A DNA stretch of 64,000 nt from positions 3,534,001 to 3,598,000 of the forward strand of contig NZ_VFPO01000001.1 of the NCBI RefSeq assembly GCF_006716765.1. Direction: 5' to 3'. The notes below the pieces were generated by a model. That model had not been told where the DNA came from. It searched no databases and saw only the letters and a program-made list of their open reading frames with translations. Positions 10,326-18,748 of the stretch are shown here, piece after piece. Within the stretch, counting starts at the first letter, position 1. Each line of letters starts with the position of its first letter. A program made the position numbers and the translations under genes. Origin of the DNA: Actinomadura hallensis (GTDB lineage: Bacteria; Actinomycetota; Actinomycetes; Streptosporangiales; Streptosporangiaceae).

Positions 10326-10432
10326 GGGCGCCCCGGCGAGGGCGCCCGTACACCCAGGCGCGCGGCGTGCGGACTACTTACGCTCCCCGGTGGTCGTCTC
10401 CACCTTGACTGCGCCAGTCACGTGGACGCCAT
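10326..10432 (-). promoter_or_regulatory. ZTP (pfl) riboswitch upstream of glyA
   Basis: Read on the minus strand, the 5' half carries CGTGACTGGCGC (10411-10422), then the P3-like hairpin GGTGG-AGACGA-CCACC followed by GGGGAGCG. The 3' half carries GCGCCTGGGTG (10351-10361). These are the hallmark conserved blocks of the pfl motif that senses ZTP/ZMP. A GC hairpin (GGGCGCC...GGCGCCC, 10326-10347) just before the glyA leader is the probable expression platform. Riboswitch control of glyA by ZTP is established in other bacteria. The aptamer overlaps the last ~19 codons of the upstream EamA gene. Confidence 0.85.
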
Positions 10433-11336
10433 CATACCGAGCCGGGGGTCGCCCGCGCGGGCCCCGCGCGGGCACCGAGACGATGACCAGGCCCGACAGC
10501 AGAAGCAGCGCCCCGGCCGCGACCGGCGCGGGCACCCGCTCGCCGAGCAGCAGGACGGCGAGCCCGGCGGCCACGAGCGGCTCGGCGAGGCTGAGCGTCC
10601 CCGCGGCCGCGGCCGTGACGCGGCCGAGGCCGGCGACGAAGCACATGTACGCGACGGCGGTGCCGGCGACCCCGAGCCAGGCCACCAGCGCCGCCGACCG
10701 CGGGGCGGCGAGCGCGGGCAGTTCGGCGAGGGTCCACGGCAGCAGCGCCGCTCCCCCGGCCAGCAGCGTCACCGACACCGCGGCGGCCATCCCCGCGCCG
10801 CGCCCGGTGAGGATCTTGGCCGACACGGTGTAGACGCCGAAGCACGTCGCGGCGAGGAGGCTCAGCGCGATGCCCGCGGGGTCGATGCCGGCGGCGGCGC
10901 CGGGGAGCGTCAGCAGCGCGACCCCGCCCGTCGCGCAGGCGGTCCCCGCCCACCAGCGGCGGCTCGGCCGGGAGCCCAGGACGATCCGCTCGCACAGTCC
11001 CGTCGAGACGGGTGCGAGCCCGAACACCACGGCGGTGGCGACGGCCGCGCCCGTGAGGTTCACCGCGCTGAAGAAGGCGGCCTGGAAGGTGCCGGTCGCG
11101 GCCGACGCGGCGGCCAGCGGCCCCCAGGCCCGCCGCGGCGGCGTGCCGAACGCCCGGCGCCCGGTGAGGAGCACCAGGCCCGCGAGGATCAGGCCGCCCG
11201 AGAAGATCCGCGCCCCGCCGACCGCGACCGGACCGGCCGGGGACTCCGCCAGCACCTGCGCCGGCCCCACCGTCCCCCACAGCACCCCCGCCGCGAGCAC
11301 GAGCAGCGTCCCGGACGAGCCATTCCGTCGATGCAT
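10374..11336 (-). CDS. EamA/DMT-family transporter
   Basis: 320 residues with about ten hydrophobic helices arranged as two EamA repeats, for example TLLVLAAGVLWGTVGPAQVL near the N terminus and GVAGTAVAYMCFVAGLGRVT with PLVAAGLAVLLLGERVPAPV in the second half. Members often export amino acids or related metabolites (RhtA, YddG). I chose ATG 11336 (MHRRNGSSG), just before the first helix. The upstream Lrp-type regulator on the same strand suggests amino-acid-responsive efflux. The soluble C-terminal tail after VSVPARGPRGR is encoded by riboswitch sequence and is probably not functionally constrained as protein. Confidence 0.88.
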   Translation of the reverse strand: MHRRNGSSGTLLVLAAGVLWGTVGPAQVLAESPAGPVAVGGARIFSGGLILAGLVLLTGRRAFGTPPRRAWGPLAAASAATGTFQAAFFSAVNLTGAAVATAVVFGLAPVSTGLCERIVLGSRPSRRWWAGTACATGGVALLTLPGAAAGIDPAGIALSLLAATCFGVYTVSAKILTGRGAGMAAAVSVTLLAGGAALLPWTLAELPALAAPRSAALVAWLGVAGTAVAYMCFVAGLGRVTAAAAGTLSLAEPLVAAGLAVLLLGERVPAPVAAGALLLLSGLVIVSVPARGPRGRPPARYDGVHVTGAVKVETTTGERK

Positions 11337-11379
11337 GCCCCCAACGCTAGAGAGATCGACGGCCTCTATCGCGATACAC

Positions 11380-11396
11380 CGAACATCCTTCGTTCG
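11380..11396 (-). promoter_or_regulatory. Inverted repeat between the Lrp regulator and the exporter gene
   Basis: CGAAC (11380-11384) and GTTCG (11392-11396) form a 5-bp inverted repeat with a 7-nt spacer, 44 bp upstream of the EamA start codon. It is a plausible operator for the adjacent Lrp/AsnC protein. The spacing does not match the N4 LexA box. Confidence 0.3.
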
Positions 11397-11445
11397 CGGA
11401 ACCCCAAGCCGCAGATCATTCACAGCCCGCCGGGGTCAACGACAC

Positions 11446-11937
11446 TCACCTGGAGGAAGTTCGCCTGTCAGCCCGCTCCTCCGCCGGAAGTTCGGACTGC
11501 TCCACCGGCCGGACATAGTCGTAGACGACCGTGGTCCGCACGTCCACGAACTCCTTGCGCCGCGCCAGCCGGTCGAGGACGAAGTCCCGCAGATACGCGG
11601 TGCTCGGCACGGCCACGTGGACGAGGAGATCCTCGTTTCCCGTCACCACGAAGACCCCGACGGCCTCCGGCATCGCGGCCATGCTGTCGCGCGCCGACTC
11701 GATCGCCTCCCGCGACTGCGGCCGGATCCGGATCGAGATCAGCGCCTGGACGCCCCGGCCGAGGCGTTCGAAGTCGACGGCGGCGTGAAACCCGGTGATG
11801 ACGCCGCGCGCCCGCAGCGCCCGCGTCCGCTCCAGCGCCGTTGACGGCGCGATCCCCACCGCCTCCGCCAGCTCCCGGTTCGTCTGCCGCCCGTCCCGCT
11901 GCAACCGCCGCAGAATCGCCTGGTCGACCGCGTCCAT
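11446..11937 (-). CDS. Lrp/AsnC-family transcriptional regulator
   Basis: 163 residues. The N-terminal winged helix-turn-helix (about 1-60) has MDAVDQAILRRLQRDGRQTN, ELAEAVGIAPSTALERTRAL and GVITGFHAAVDFERLG. The C-terminal RAM/ligand-binding domain contains GVFVVTGNEDLLVHVAVPST. Members form octamers or dimers and respond to amino acids. ATG 11937 is preceded by GGGAGGGGGAG. It lies upstream of the EamA exporter on the same strand, the common pairing of an Lrp protein with an amino-acid exporter. An AT-rich palindrome upstream of its start is a candidate autoregulatory site. Confidence 0.93.
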   Translation of the reverse strand: MDAVDQAILRRLQRDGRQTNRELAEAVGIAPSTALERTRALRARGVITGFHAAVDFERLGRGVQALISIRIRPQSREAIESARDSMAAMPEAVGVFVVTGNEDLLVHVAVPSTAYLRDFVLDRLARRKEFVDVRTTVVYDYVRPVEQSELPAEERADRRTSSR

Positions 11938-11969
11938 CACTCCCCCTCCCGAACCCCCCGTAAGCCGAA

Positions 11970-11977
11970 GAATATTC
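11970..11977 (-). promoter_or_regulatory. AT-rich palindrome upstream of the Lrp gene
   Basis: GAATATTC, a perfect 8-bp palindrome, stands out in very GC-rich DNA about 33 bp upstream of the Lrp start codon. Lrp/AsnC proteins often bind such AT-cored dyads and repress their own genes. It could equally be part of a promoter. Confidence 0.3.
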
Positions 11978-12213
11978 GACCGGAAAGCCCCAGACGCCAG
12001 TCGCCGCGCACCTTGTTCAATGCCGTCCCCTGAGCACGCGGCCCCGGAGCCCCGACCCCGGAAACCGTCAAACGACGCCCCCGGACGCGACGACCTCAGC
12101 CACCGCATCAACCCCGCACCGACCTCAACGCCTGCGATCGCGTCCGAAGGCAGGTTGCGAGCGAAGCGAGAAACCTGATCGCGCAGCGAGCCCCTGGGCG
12201 AGCCGGAGCGATG

Positions 12214-12354
12214 CAGCGATCGCGCGCGGCGCCCGCCGAAGGGAGGGCCGCCAAGGCCCGACCGCCAAGGGCGTTGCAATAAGCACAGCGATCGCGCGCG
12301 GCGCCCGCCGAAGGGAGGGCCCCCAAGGCCCGACCGCCGGGGGAACTGCAATAA
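12214..12354. repeat. Two direct ~69-bp repeat units in a 460-bp non-coding stretch
   Basis: Unit 1 (12214-12282) and unit 2 (12286-12354) are 72 bp apart and nearly identical. Each runs from CAGCGATCGCGCGCGGCGCC through CGAAGGGAGGG to TGCAATAA. A related fragment with GCGAGCGAAGCGAG lies just before them (about 12157-12170). No credible gene occupies 11938-12397; the short open frame on the minus strand here is only the repeat read as protein. This looks like a dispersed genomic repeat family. Confidence 0.75.
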
Positions 12355-12384
12355 AAACGACCCGGTCCCACCGGGGACCGGGTC
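12353..12384 (-). terminator. Intrinsic terminator of rbpA
   Basis: An 11-bp GC stem (12359-12369 paired with 12374-12384, loop of 4) is followed on the minus strand by CGTTTTTATT. It lies 14 nt beyond the rbpA stop codon. This is a textbook hairpin plus T-run, unusual in such GC-rich DNA. Confidence 0.85.
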
Positions 12385-12397
12385 TTGGGGGTTCGGG

Positions 12398-12769
12398 TCA
12401 GCGGCCCGCGGATTCGAGGGCCTGCTTGACGGCGGCGCGCCGCTCGCGGAGCTTGGCCAGGGCCTCTTCGAGGATGGCCTCGCCGTCCTCGTCGCTGCGG
12501 CGTTCTTTCACGTACGCCAGGTGCGTCTTGTACGGCTCGGTCTTCGGCGGGGCCGGGGGGTTCTCCGAGTCCTGTCCGGCGGGGAACCCGCAGCGCGGAC
12601 AGTCCCAGGTCTCGGGGACCTGGACGTCCGTCGCGAAGCTGGGGCGGGTCTCGTGCCGGTTGGCGCAGTAGAACGTCACCCAGACGCGGGGGGCGGCTTC
12701 GCCGCGCTCCGCCTCACCCATCGGACCGGCTCCGACACGGCTGCCCCGAATCGCGTTGCCACTACCCAC
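12398..12769 (-). CDS. rbpA: RNA polymerase-binding protein RbpA
   Basis: 123 residues. RbpA is an actinobacteria-specific essential factor that binds the principal sigma factor and RNA polymerase and stabilises the open complex. The N-terminal tail NAIRGSRVGAGPMGEAERGE is strongly conserved. The core carries zinc-type cysteines in FYCANRHET and WDCPRCGFPAG. The C-terminal sigma-interaction domain contains KTHLAYVKERRSDEDGE. The start is GTG 12769 with GAGGAG upstream. It is the distal gene of the gap-pgk-tpiA-secG-rbpA run and ends at a strong terminator. Confidence 0.96.
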   Translation of the reverse strand: MGSGNAIRGSRVGAGPMGEAERGEAAPRVWVTFYCANRHETRPSFATDVQVPETWDCPRCGFPAGQDSENPPAPPKTEPYKTHLAYVKERRSDEDGEAILEEALAKLRERRAAVKQALESAGR

Positions 12770-12853
12770 GGAGTACTCCTCGCTCAGTGTTGCCGCCGCC
12801 GCCCGTGGTCTCGGCCGGGCGGCGCGGCGCTCGCATGGTGTCAGACGGGAGGC

Positions 12854-13096
12854 TCAGACGGAGCCGTCGCCCTTGAACAGCAGTCCGAGCACGATGATGG
12901 ACGCGAACCACACCAGGCCAACACCGACGGTCAGCCGGTCGAGGTTGCGTTCCACCACCGACGACCCGCCCAGGTTCGACGTGATTCCGCCGCCGAACAT
13001 GTCCGACAGTCCCCCGCCCTTGCCCTTGTGCATCAGGACGAGGACCACCATCAGCAGGCTCGAGAGGATGAGCACGGTGGCCGTTGCGATGATCAC
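12854..13096 (-). CDS. secG: Preprotein translocase subunit SecG
   Basis: 80 residues. There are two hydrophobic helices (about 3-22 and 55-75) separated by a short loop with HKGKGGGLSDMFGG, the conserved SecG loop. SecG is the small auxiliary subunit of the SecYEG channel in the plasma membrane. The start is GTG 13096. The position after tpiA is the classic bacterial location. In the spacer, TTGATCAG occurs twice 10 bp apart (13221 and 13231), overlapping the tpiA stop. Confidence 0.95.
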   Translation of the reverse strand: MIIATATVLILSSLLMVVLVLMHKGKGGGLSDMFGGGITSNLGGSSVVERNLDRLTVGVGLVWFASIIVLGLLFKGDGSV

Positions 13097-13234
13097 GATT
13101 CTTCAGCGCCTTGTCTTCTCAGGTCAGGACGGTGGATCGGGCCGGGCGGTTTACCCGTCAGGTACGAAGGGTACGACGAACTACCCGCTGGTTCGGCAAG
13201 AACCCCCAGTTGACACAGAATTGATCAGTTTTGA

Positions 13235-14044
13235 TCAGACGGGGAGATCCCGGTACCGGCAGATTTTGACGAACTCGCCGGCGTCCAGGCTGGCACCGCC
13301 GACCAGTGCGCCGTCCACGTCCTCCTCCGCCATGAGCTTGGCGACGTTGTCGCCCTTGACCGAACCGCCGTACAGGATACGCACCTGGTCGGCCACTCCG
13401 CCGTCGTACAGCTCGGCGAGCCGCGTCCTGATGGCGCCGCAGACCTCCTGCGCGTCCTGCGGGGTGGCGACCTCGCCGGTGCCGATGGCCCAGACGGGCT
13501 CGTAGGCGATCACGGTGCGCCGGACCTGCTCGGCGGGGATCTTCTCCAGCCCGCCGTCCACCTGCGCCAGGACGTGCGCGACGTGCTCCCCGGCCTTGCG
13601 GACGTCGAGCCCCTCGCCGACGCACAGGATCGGGGTGAGGTCGGCGGCGAGGGCGGCCTTGGCCTTGGCGTTGACGATCGCGTCGTCCTCGCCGTGGTAC
13701 TGGCGGCGCTCGGAGTGCCCCACGACGACGTAGGTGCAGCCGAGCTTGGCCAGCATCGCGGCGGAGACCTCGCCGGTGTAGGCGCCGGAGGCGTGCTGGG
13801 AGACGTCCTGCGCGCCGTACTGGATGCCGAGCTTGTCGGCGTCGACGAGCGTCTGCACCGACCGGATCGCCGTGAACGGCGGCAGGACGACGATGTCGAC
13901 GGCCTCGTAGTCGGCGTCCTTCAGCGCGAACGCCATCTTCTGGACGAGCTTGATGGCGTCGAAGTGGGTGTTGTTCATCTTCCAGTTGCCCGCCATGAGC
14001 GGCTTGCGGCCGCTCTGCGCGCCGGAAGTGTTCTTGGTCGCCAC
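13235..14044 (-). CDS. tpiA: Triosephosphate isomerase
   Basis: 269 residues, a complete TIM barrel. It interconverts dihydroxyacetone phosphate and glyceraldehyde 3-phosphate. Catalytic residues are visible: Lys22 in GNWKMN, His110 in [10 protein letters not shown] and Glu182 in [11 protein letters not shown], with the phosphate-binding [11 protein letters not shown] near the end. A slightly long N terminus ([15 protein letters not shown]) precedes the barrel. The start is GTG 14044, only 3 nt after the pgk stop, with GGAGG inside the end of pgk. The genes are therefore translationally linked. Confidence 0.98.
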   Translation of the reverse strand: MATKNTSGAQSGRKPLMAGNWKMNNTHFDAIKLVQKMAFALKDADYEAVDIVVLPPFTAIRSVQTLVDADKLGIQYGAQDVSQHASGAYTGEVSAAMLAKLGCTYVVVGHSERRQYHGEDDAIVNAKAKAALAADLTPILCVGEGLDVRKAGEHVAHVLAQVDGGLEKIPAEQVRRTVIAYEPVWAIGTGEVATPQDAQEVCGAIRTRLAELYDGGVADQVRILYGGSVKGDNVAKLMAEEDVDGALVGGASLDAGEFVKICRYRDLPV

Positions 14045-14047
14045 GGG

Positions 14048-15235
14048 TCAGTCCTCCAGGGCCTGCAGGCCGGGCAGCGTCTTGCCCTCGAGGTATTCGA
14101 GGCTGGCGCCGCCGCCGGTCGAGATGTGGGAGAAGGCGGCCTCGTCGAAGCCGAGCCGCCGGACGGCCGCGGCCGAGTCGCCGCCGCCGACCACGGTGAA
14201 CGCGCCGGAGTCGATGAGGCCCTGCGCGACGGCGCGGGTGCCGTGCGAGTAGGGCTCCATCTCGAACACGCCCATCGGGCCGTTCCAGAACACCGTCCGG
14301 GCGCCGGCGAGGCGCGAGGCGAACAGCTTGCCGGACTCGGGGCCGATGTCGAGGCCGAGCCGGTCGGACGGGATCGCGGCGGCCTCGACCACGTCGTGGT
14401 CGGCGTCGGCGGCGAACGCGGTCGCCGCGACGATGTCGACCGGGAGGACGAACTCCACCCCGGACTCCTCGGCCCGCCGCAGGTACTCGCGGACGGTGTC
14501 GAGCTGGTCCTCCTCCAGGAGGCTCCTGCCGACCTCGTGGCCCTGGGCCTTCAGGAACGTGAACACCATGCCGCCGCCGACCAGGATGCGGTCGGCCTTG
14601 CCGAGCAGGTTGTCGATGACGCCGAGCTTGTCGGAGACCTTGGAGCCGCCGAGCACGACGGCGTAGGGGCGTTCGACGTTCTCGGTGAGCCTCTTCAGCA
14701 CCTCGACCTCGGCGACGATGAGGCCGCCGGCGGCGTGCGGGAGCCGCTGCGGCACGTCGTACACCGACGCGTGCTTGCGGTGCACGGCGCCGAAGCCGTC
14801 GCCGACGTACAGGTCGGCGAGCGCGGCGAGCCGGTCGGCGAACGCGGCGCGCTCGGCGTCGTCCTTGCTGGTCTCGCCGGGCTCGAACCGCAGGTTCTCC
14901 AGCAGCGCGACGCCGCCGTCCTCCAGTCCGTCGACGGCCGCGCGGGCGGAGTCGCCGACGACGTCGGAGGCGGCCGTGACGTCCGTGCCGAGCAGCTCGC
15001 CGAGCCGTGCCGCGACGGGGGCCAGCGAGAACTCGGGCTTCACCTCGCCCTTGGGGCGGCCGAGGTGGGCGCAGACGATGACCTTGGCGCCCCGGCTCCG
15101 CAGCGCCTCGATCGTCGGGAGGCTCGCGCGGATCCGCCCGTCGTCGGTGATGGCGCCGTCCTCCAGCGGGACGTTGAGGTCGGCGCGGACGAGCACGCGC
15201 CTCCCGGCGACGTCGAGATCGTCAATGGTGCGCAT
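14048..15235 (-). CDS. pgk: Phosphoglycerate kinase
   Basis: 395 residues. It transfers phosphate between 1,3-bisphosphoglycerate and ADP. Family signatures include [16 protein letters not shown] at the N terminus, [24 protein letters not shown] in the hinge region and [16 protein letters not shown] at the C-terminal nucleotide site. I place the start at ATG 15235 (MRTIDDLDV), which matches the family; the frame extends upstream without similarity. A weak GAAGGA lies 12 nt before it. It sits between gap and tpiA; the gap-pgk spacer contains a duplicated 14-bp motif. Confidence 0.97.
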   Translation of the reverse strand: MRTIDDLDVAGRRVLVRADLNVPLEDGAITDDGRIRASLPTIEALRSRGAKVIVCAHLGRPKGEVKPEFSLAPVAARLGELLGTDVTAASDVVGDSARAAVDGLEDGGVALLENLRFEPGETSKDDAERAAFADRLAALADLYVGDGFGAVHRKHASVYDVPQRLPHAAGGLIVAEVEVLKRLTENVERPYAVVLGGSKVSDKLGVIDNLLGKADRILVGGGMVFTFLKAQGHEVGRSLLEEDQLDTVREYLRRAEESGVEFVLPVDIVAATAFAADADHDVVEAAAIPSDRLGLDIGPESGKLFASRLAGARTVFWNGPMGVFEMEPYSHGTRAVAQGLIDSGAFTVVGGGDSAAAVRRLGFDEAAFSHISTGGGASLEYLEGKTLPGLQALED

Positions 15236-15310
15236 CGGTTGTCGAAGTCCTTCCGTGCACGGCCGCGCCGTGGCCGCACGCACGTCCGGTGCACGCCGGG
15301 CCAGGGGGCC

Positions 15311-15354
15311 CGGTGGTCACGTGCCCGGTAATCGCCTGCACGGTGGTCACGTGC
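15311..15354. repeat. Duplicated CGGTGGTCACGTGC motif in the gap-pgk spacer
   Basis: Two exact copies of CGGTGGTCACGTGC (15311-15324 and 15341-15354) are exactly 30 bp apart, close to three helical turns. Each contains the palindrome CACGTG. They lie in the 176-bp gap between gap and pgk, where a pgk-specific promoter could be. A protein-binding site is one explanation; chance duplication is the other. Confidence 0.5.
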
Positions 15355-15411
15355 ACGTCCGCGGCGCGGACGTCGGTGCAGGGTGCGCGGCCACGGCGCC
15401 GACGGAGCGGT

Positions 15412-16467
<1,056 letters not shown>

Positions 16468-16656
16468 CTACGGTCAGTCGGGGGATCTCCCCCAATCCTC
16501 GACCCTATCCAATGACCCGTGAGTAGCCCGACAGCGGCGGTGTGGGAAATCCCCGGGTGATCACGCCTCCCCCGGGCGGGGGATGCGCCGTTCCGCACCC
16601 GGTCACGGCACCGGTCGCGGCTCCGCCCCCGGGCACGGCGCCCGGACGGCCGTCAC

Positions 16657-16670
16657 TACACTCGCCGTCC
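16657..16670 (+). promoter_or_regulatory. Candidate -10 element for the three-gene membrane-protein operon
   Basis: TACACT at 16657-16662 fits TANNNT and ends 8 nt before ATG 16671. No Shine-Dalgarno sequence is present, so a nearly leaderless transcript is plausible. No clear -35 element is visible. Confidence 0.35.
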
Positions 16671-17465
16671 ATGCGCCGCGGGTGGTTCGTCCTGGTCTGC
16701 GGGGTCGCGGGCGTGCTGCTCGCGGGCCCGCCGGTCCCGGCCGCCGCGTTGGAGCGCGCCGAGCCGGTGTCCCGCGCCGACCGCATCGCGGCGGAGCTGC
16801 GCCGCGATCCCGTCTACGTCACCGACCACACCCCGCGGGCGCTGCCGCCGGACGCCGCCGCGCGGATCAAGGCGTCGGTGGCGCGGCTCGGGGTCCCCGC
16901 CTACGTGGCGGTGACGCCCACGGTCGGGCTCGGCCAGGAGCACCCGGGAGAGTCCCTCGTCGCGCTGCTCCGCGACCGGCTGCGCGAGGACGGCCTGTAC
17001 CTCGTGGTCTCCCCGACCATGTCCGACGGCGAGGTCCGGCAGTTCGGCGGCGGCCGCCGCCTCCCGGTGAAGGACGCCTGGCGGGCCGCGGAGCAGGAAC
17101 TCCCCTCCGACGCGACCGCTCCCGAGCGGATCGAGCGGTTCGTCGAGGTCGCGTTGTCGGGCCGGGCGCGGGAGCGCGCGGAGAACCCGCCGCCGAGGCC
17201 CGAGACGCAGCTCCGCAAGGCGCTGGACGCGCACGACGCCGCGGAGCGGCGGGCTGCCGTCGTCGAGCTGAGCCTGTTCGGCGGGGGCGCGGCGCTCAGC
17301 GGTCTGCCGCTGCTCGCCCTGCTGGTCCACCGGCGCCGCCGCAAGTCCGCGCCGGACCGGAGGCGGGGGACGCCGGGGGCGAAGCGGCCGCCGAACCAGC
17401 GGAGCGGGAAGGGGCGGCGCGACAGGAAGGGCGAGAGGATTCGGCCGCGGACGGGACGCCGATGA
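16671..17465 (+). CDS. Secreted, membrane-anchored TPM-like protein, first of three paralogs
   Basis: 264 residues. A signal peptide (about 1-25, ending PVPAAA) leads to an extracytoplasmic alpha/beta domain with RIAAELRRDPVYVTDHTP, a PAYVAVTP strand and LLRDRLREDGLYLVVSP. One transmembrane helix (about 197-219) and a short basic tail follow. The domain aligns by eye with the N-terminal regions of the next two genes and resembles TPM-type (TLP18.3/Psb32) domains; that fold call is tentative. Unlike its paralogs it lacks the cytoplasmic NPLHG/CxxC domain. The ATG of the next gene overlaps its stop. The function is unknown. Confidence 0.65.
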   Translation: MRRGWFVLVCGVAGVLLAGPPVPAAALERAEPVSRADRIAAELRRDPVYVTDHTPRALPPDAAARIKASVARLGVPAYVAVTPTVGLGQEHPGESLVALLRDRLREDGLYLVVSPTMSDGEVRQFGGGRRLPVKDAWRAAEQELPSDATAPERIERFVEVALSGRARERAENPPPRPETQLRKALDAHDAAERRAAVVELSLFGGGAALSGLPLLALLVHRRRRKSAPDRRRGTPGAKRPPNQRSGKGRRDRKGERIRPRTGRR

Positions 17466-18748
17466 GGCGCGCAGGCGTCCCGGCGGCGTTCGCCCTCCTG
17501 CTGGCCCTGGCCCTGCTCACGTCCACGGCGCCGGCCGCCGCGGACGACCCTCCGCACGCCCACCACCGCCTGGACCGGGTCTCGGCGGCCCTCGCCGAGG
17601 ACCCCCTGTTCGTGGACCCCGACGTCGGCCACGCCCTCGGGAAGCGCGACCGCGACCGGGTCCGCCGGGCGATCCGCGAGACCGCCCGGCGGCTCGGCAC
17701 GCCCGCCTACGTCGTCGTCATCCCGAACCCGACCGCATCGGAGTCGCAGGGCCGGGACAAGGCGTTCCTGTTCGCGCTGCACGAGCGATCCGGCCGCGAC
17801 GGCCTCTACCTCATGGTCAACTCCTACGGCGGGCTGACGTCGGAGGCGTTCCGGGTTCCGCGGCGCTACCGGTACTCCGTCCTGGACGAGGACGAGCCGG
17901 GCTCCTCCCGGCCTCCCGACGACGAGCGCCGGTTCGACGGGCTGGCCGAACGGATCGTCCAGCGGCTGAACGGGTACGCGACGGCGCCGACCGCGTCTCC
18001 CACCATGCCGACGACCTACTCCACTCCCGACCCGTTCGGGGAGGAGAACAGGCTGACGCCGGCGGAGCCCGAGATCTCGGGGCCGTTCTTCACCGGCCTC
18101 CTCGTCGCCGGCCCCGTCGCGGCCGTGCTCCTGTACTGGGCCGGCCTGGCCGTCCTCGCCCTCGTGCGCGCCGGGCGCCCGTCGAAGGAGAGGCGGCGGA
18201 CCCCAAGGTTCGGCCGGCTGGGGGCCGAGCCCGGGATGCGGCGGCTCCGCCGCCAGGCCGCGAAGGACGTGGCGCGGCTCCGCGAAGCGCTCGTCACGAC
18301 CGAGGCCGAGCAGGGACGCCGCTACGCCGTGTGCGCCTATGACGCCGCCCAGATCCTCTACGACGACGCCAAGGACGACGAGGAGCGCGCCATCGACCTC
18401 GTCGGCGCGATCGTCCTGGCGCGGCAGGGGCTGCTCGCGCTGCTCCGGGACACCGACTCCCCTCCCGTCCCCTGCCTGGTGAACCCGCTGCACGGCGAGT
18501 CCGCCGCCCGCAGGCGCCTCACGCTGATCCACGACGACGCCCTCCCCCACCGGGCGCCGCTGTGCGCGAGCTGCGCCGACCGCCAGGAGCGGTTCGGGGT
18601 GACCGAGGCGAGCCTGCTGCGGATCCCGGGGCCGGGCGGCCGCCGTCCCCACCTCGCGGTGCCGGGCGTCTGGCGCGACACGGCGTGGGGCGCCCGCGGA
18701 AGAAAGAACTTCCTCCCCCGTGTGATGAGGTATCTCGGTGTGGACTGA
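17462..18748 (+). CDS. Membrane protein with TPM-like ectodomain and cytoplasmic Cys/His NPLHG domain, second paralog
   Basis: 428 residues. A signal peptide (about 1-27) is followed by RVSAALAEDPLFVDPDVG and TPAYVVVIPN in the ectodomain, a Thr/Ser/Pro stretch, and a transmembrane helix at about 208-236. A cytoplasmic region then has a helical segment (about 255-330). Its C-terminal domain carries Cys338, NPLHG (341-345) and CASC (368-371), a Cys...His...CxxC set that could bind zinc. No catalytic motif is visible. The start overlaps gene 1 (ATGA) and the end overlaps gene 3, so the trio forms one operon. I cannot assign a function. Confidence 0.7.
   Translation: MRRAGVPAAFALLLALALLTSTAPAAADDPPHAHHRLDRVSAALAEDPLFVDPDVGHALGKRDRDRVRRAIRETARRLGTPAYVVVIPNPTASESQGRDKAFLFALHERSGRDGLYLMVNSYGGLTSEAFRVPRRYRYSVLDEDEPGSSRPPDDERRFDGLAERIVQRLNGYATAPTASPTMPTTYSTPDPFGEENRLTPAEPEISGPFFTGLLVAGPVAAVLLYWAGLAVLALVRAGRPSKERRRTPRFGRLGAEPGMRRLRRQAAKDVARLREALVTTEAEQGRRYAVCAYDAAQILYDDAKDDEERAIDLVGAIVLARQGLLALLRDTDSPPVPCLVNPLHGESAARRRLTLIHDDALPHRAPLCASCADRQERFGVTEASLLRIPGPGGRRPHLAVPGVWRDTAWGARGRKNFLPRVMRYLGVD

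Noticed and set aside
12108..12371. Minus-strand 87-codon open frame with internal duplication
   Set aside because: It is the 69-bp DNA repeat translated; there is no ribosome binding site or independent signal of coding.
16480..16493. GGGGGATCTCCCCC dyad upstream of gap as a terminator or operator
   Set aside because: It lies between divergent genes, so a terminator makes little sense. As an operator it has no supporting context beyond symmetry.
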